From Sphingomonas paucimobilis NBRC 13935 (lineage in GTDB: Bacteria; Pseudomonadota; Alphaproteobacteria; Sphingomonadales; Sphingomonadaceae), in assembly GCF_000739895.2 (NCBI RefSeq), contig NZ_BBJS01000033.1:1-47451 (forward strand): a stretch of DNA of 47,451 nucleotides, in the 5' to 3' direction. The notes below the pieces were generated by a model that was given only the letters and a program-made list of their open reading frames with translations, made no database searches and had not been told where the DNA came from. Positions 46,806 to 47,451 of the stretch are shown here, in pieces (position 1 is the stretch's first letter; the number at the start of each line of letters is the position of its first letter). A program made the position numbers and the translations under genes.

Positions 46806-46858
46806 TGGCTAATCGCTTAGCCAGAGTGTAGCACATTCCTAAATAAAAAGGGTGTCAA
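46806..46858 (-). promoter_or_regulatory. Promoter and operator-like palindrome of the receptor operon
   Basis: Minus-strand TTGACA (46858-46853) at 17 bases from TGTGCT (46835-46830). Just downstream is a perfect 7-bp palindrome TGGCTAA-N4-TTAGCCA (46806-46823), at or just past the predicted transcript start, where a repressor could bind. Confidence 0.5.
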
Positions 46859-47162
46859 CCTCATACAGTCATAATGGATCAAATATTTCTGAATTTGTGG
46901 TATGGGCGTCGCGATTGACTGCTACTACATCGTTTGTGTTGCTGGCCTCAATCATGCTGCTTCCATCAACGTCCGGAAAACGGTCAAATCGGTCAGTTCC
47001 GGTGCTGGCGCTCAGCTCATGGCTTTTCACCCCGCACACTGTAACAAAATCCCATGCTCAAACCCTTTATTATATCTGATACGAAAATCATGATCTTTGC
47101 ATATCAGACCGTTGCTGATGATTGCTGCCTTAGCCGTACTGACGCTGGCTACCGTCGCTAGG
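46859..47162. other. Gene-free stretch between the receptor operon and the IS element
   Basis: About 300 bases, AT-rich compared with the core. Open frames here (for example 46902-47093) have no ribosome site, no recognisable motif and unlikely composition. Nothing else seen. Confidence 0.5.
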
Positions 47163-47451
47163 TGTTTGATGCCACGGTTTGATGTTGAGATCCTTTCGTT
47201 GGAATGGAAGGAAGCCGTATGGGACAGGTTCGTCACGGGTACGCGACGACCACGCACGCCGTCCGAGCAGCAATACAGCGATCGCAAGCTTCGCTCGCGG
47301 CGCTGAGCCGTGAGCTGGGGATCAACCCGAAGACGGTGGCGAAGTGGCGCAAGCGGGCGACGGTGGAAGATCTGAAGACCGGGCCGAAGGCTCCTCATTC
47401 AACGACCCTGTCCGAGGCCGAAGAGGCAATGGTTGTGGCGTTCCGCCGCCA
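47163..47451 (+). mobile_element. IS481-type insertion sequence (right part beyond window)
   Basis: Only the left part is in the window. A TGTTTGATGCCACGG sequence at 47163 is the best guess for the left terminal repeat, since IS481 ends usually begin TGT; the boundary is uncertain because the other end is not visible. Confidence 0.7.
47219..47451 (+). CDS. IS481 family transposase (N-terminal part)
   Basis: 77 residues in frame to the window edge. MGQVRHGYATTTHAVRAA leads into a helix-turn-helix (SQASLAALSRELGINPKTV, AKWRKRATVEDLKTGPKAP) and STTLSEAEEAMVVAFRR, the characteristic N-terminus of this transposase group. The DDE catalytic domain lies beyond the window. Confidence 0.9.
   Translation, partial: MGQVRHGYATTTHAVRAAIQRSQASLAALSRELGINPKTVAKWRKRATVEDLKTGPKAPHSTTLSEAEEAMVVAFRR

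Noticed and set aside
46852..47093. Two small plus-strand frames beside the IS element
   Set aside because: No ribosome site, no motif, overlapping frames of equal quality, and they lie over the divergent promoter region.
1..47451. CRISPR array
   Set aside because: No regularly spaced direct repeats were seen, and no cas gene is present.

Overview
The window reads as chromosomal DNA of a Sphingomonas-like alphaproteobacterium (family Sphingomonadaceae). It has high G+C, large TonB-dependent receptors, and alphaproteobacterial gene orders: rpmH-rnpA-yidD-yidC-engB; secB divergent from tim44-mltA-smr; dnaA, rpsT and mutM near ubiE-ubiB-coaBC-dut. The genus is an inference from gene content, not from a marker search.

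Layout. 1-6300: a TonB-dependent receptor cut by the left edge, then the ribosome/RNase P/membrane-insertion operon on the minus strand. 6400-8270: comM and a small membrane protein. 8329-10200: a tRNA-Leu(CAA) followed by accessory DNA. This holds a frameshifted two-gene pair resembling a toxin/immunity pair, and a detached C-terminal receptor fragment whose first 53 bases match the receptor at the left edge exactly, in inverted orientation. 10245-18865: glutathione transferase, dapE, smr-mltA-tim44, secB-murJ-trpS and a small P-loop kinase. 18988-22174: dnaA, rpsT and mutM. 22280-28865: one long co-directional run from ubiE through a MoeB-like E1 enzyme, with many ATGA overlaps. 29070-33263: galU, wecB, wecC and a phosphatase (nucleotide sugars for surface polysaccharide). 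33363-33752: a tiny exported protein with a strongly folded leader. 34445-42353: FKBP, rpsU, cysS, a second copy of a small membrane protein family, a chemoreceptor, an M48 protease and class II DAHP synthase.

Accessory right end. After tRNA-Glu(CTC) at 42479-42554 comes the first 17 codons of a tyrosine integrase, then a visibly lower-G+C minus-strand operon. In transcript order this operon has a 59-residue secreted mini-protein with two cysteines, an intrinsic terminator, a small secreted beta-type protein, a secreted HEIGH protease and an 843-residue TonB-dependent receptor. The window ends inside an IS481-type transposase. This operon is the best candidate in the window for an undescribed system: a secreted peptide with its own protease and outer-membrane receptor.

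The housekeeping genes fall into clear pathways: protein insertion and export (yidC, yidD, secB), cell wall (dapE, murJ, mltA), ubiquinone (ubiE, ubiB), CoA and dNTP hygiene (coaBC, dut), translation (trpS, cysS, rpsT, rpsU, rpmH), replication and repair (dnaA, mutM) and aromatic amino acids (aroG).
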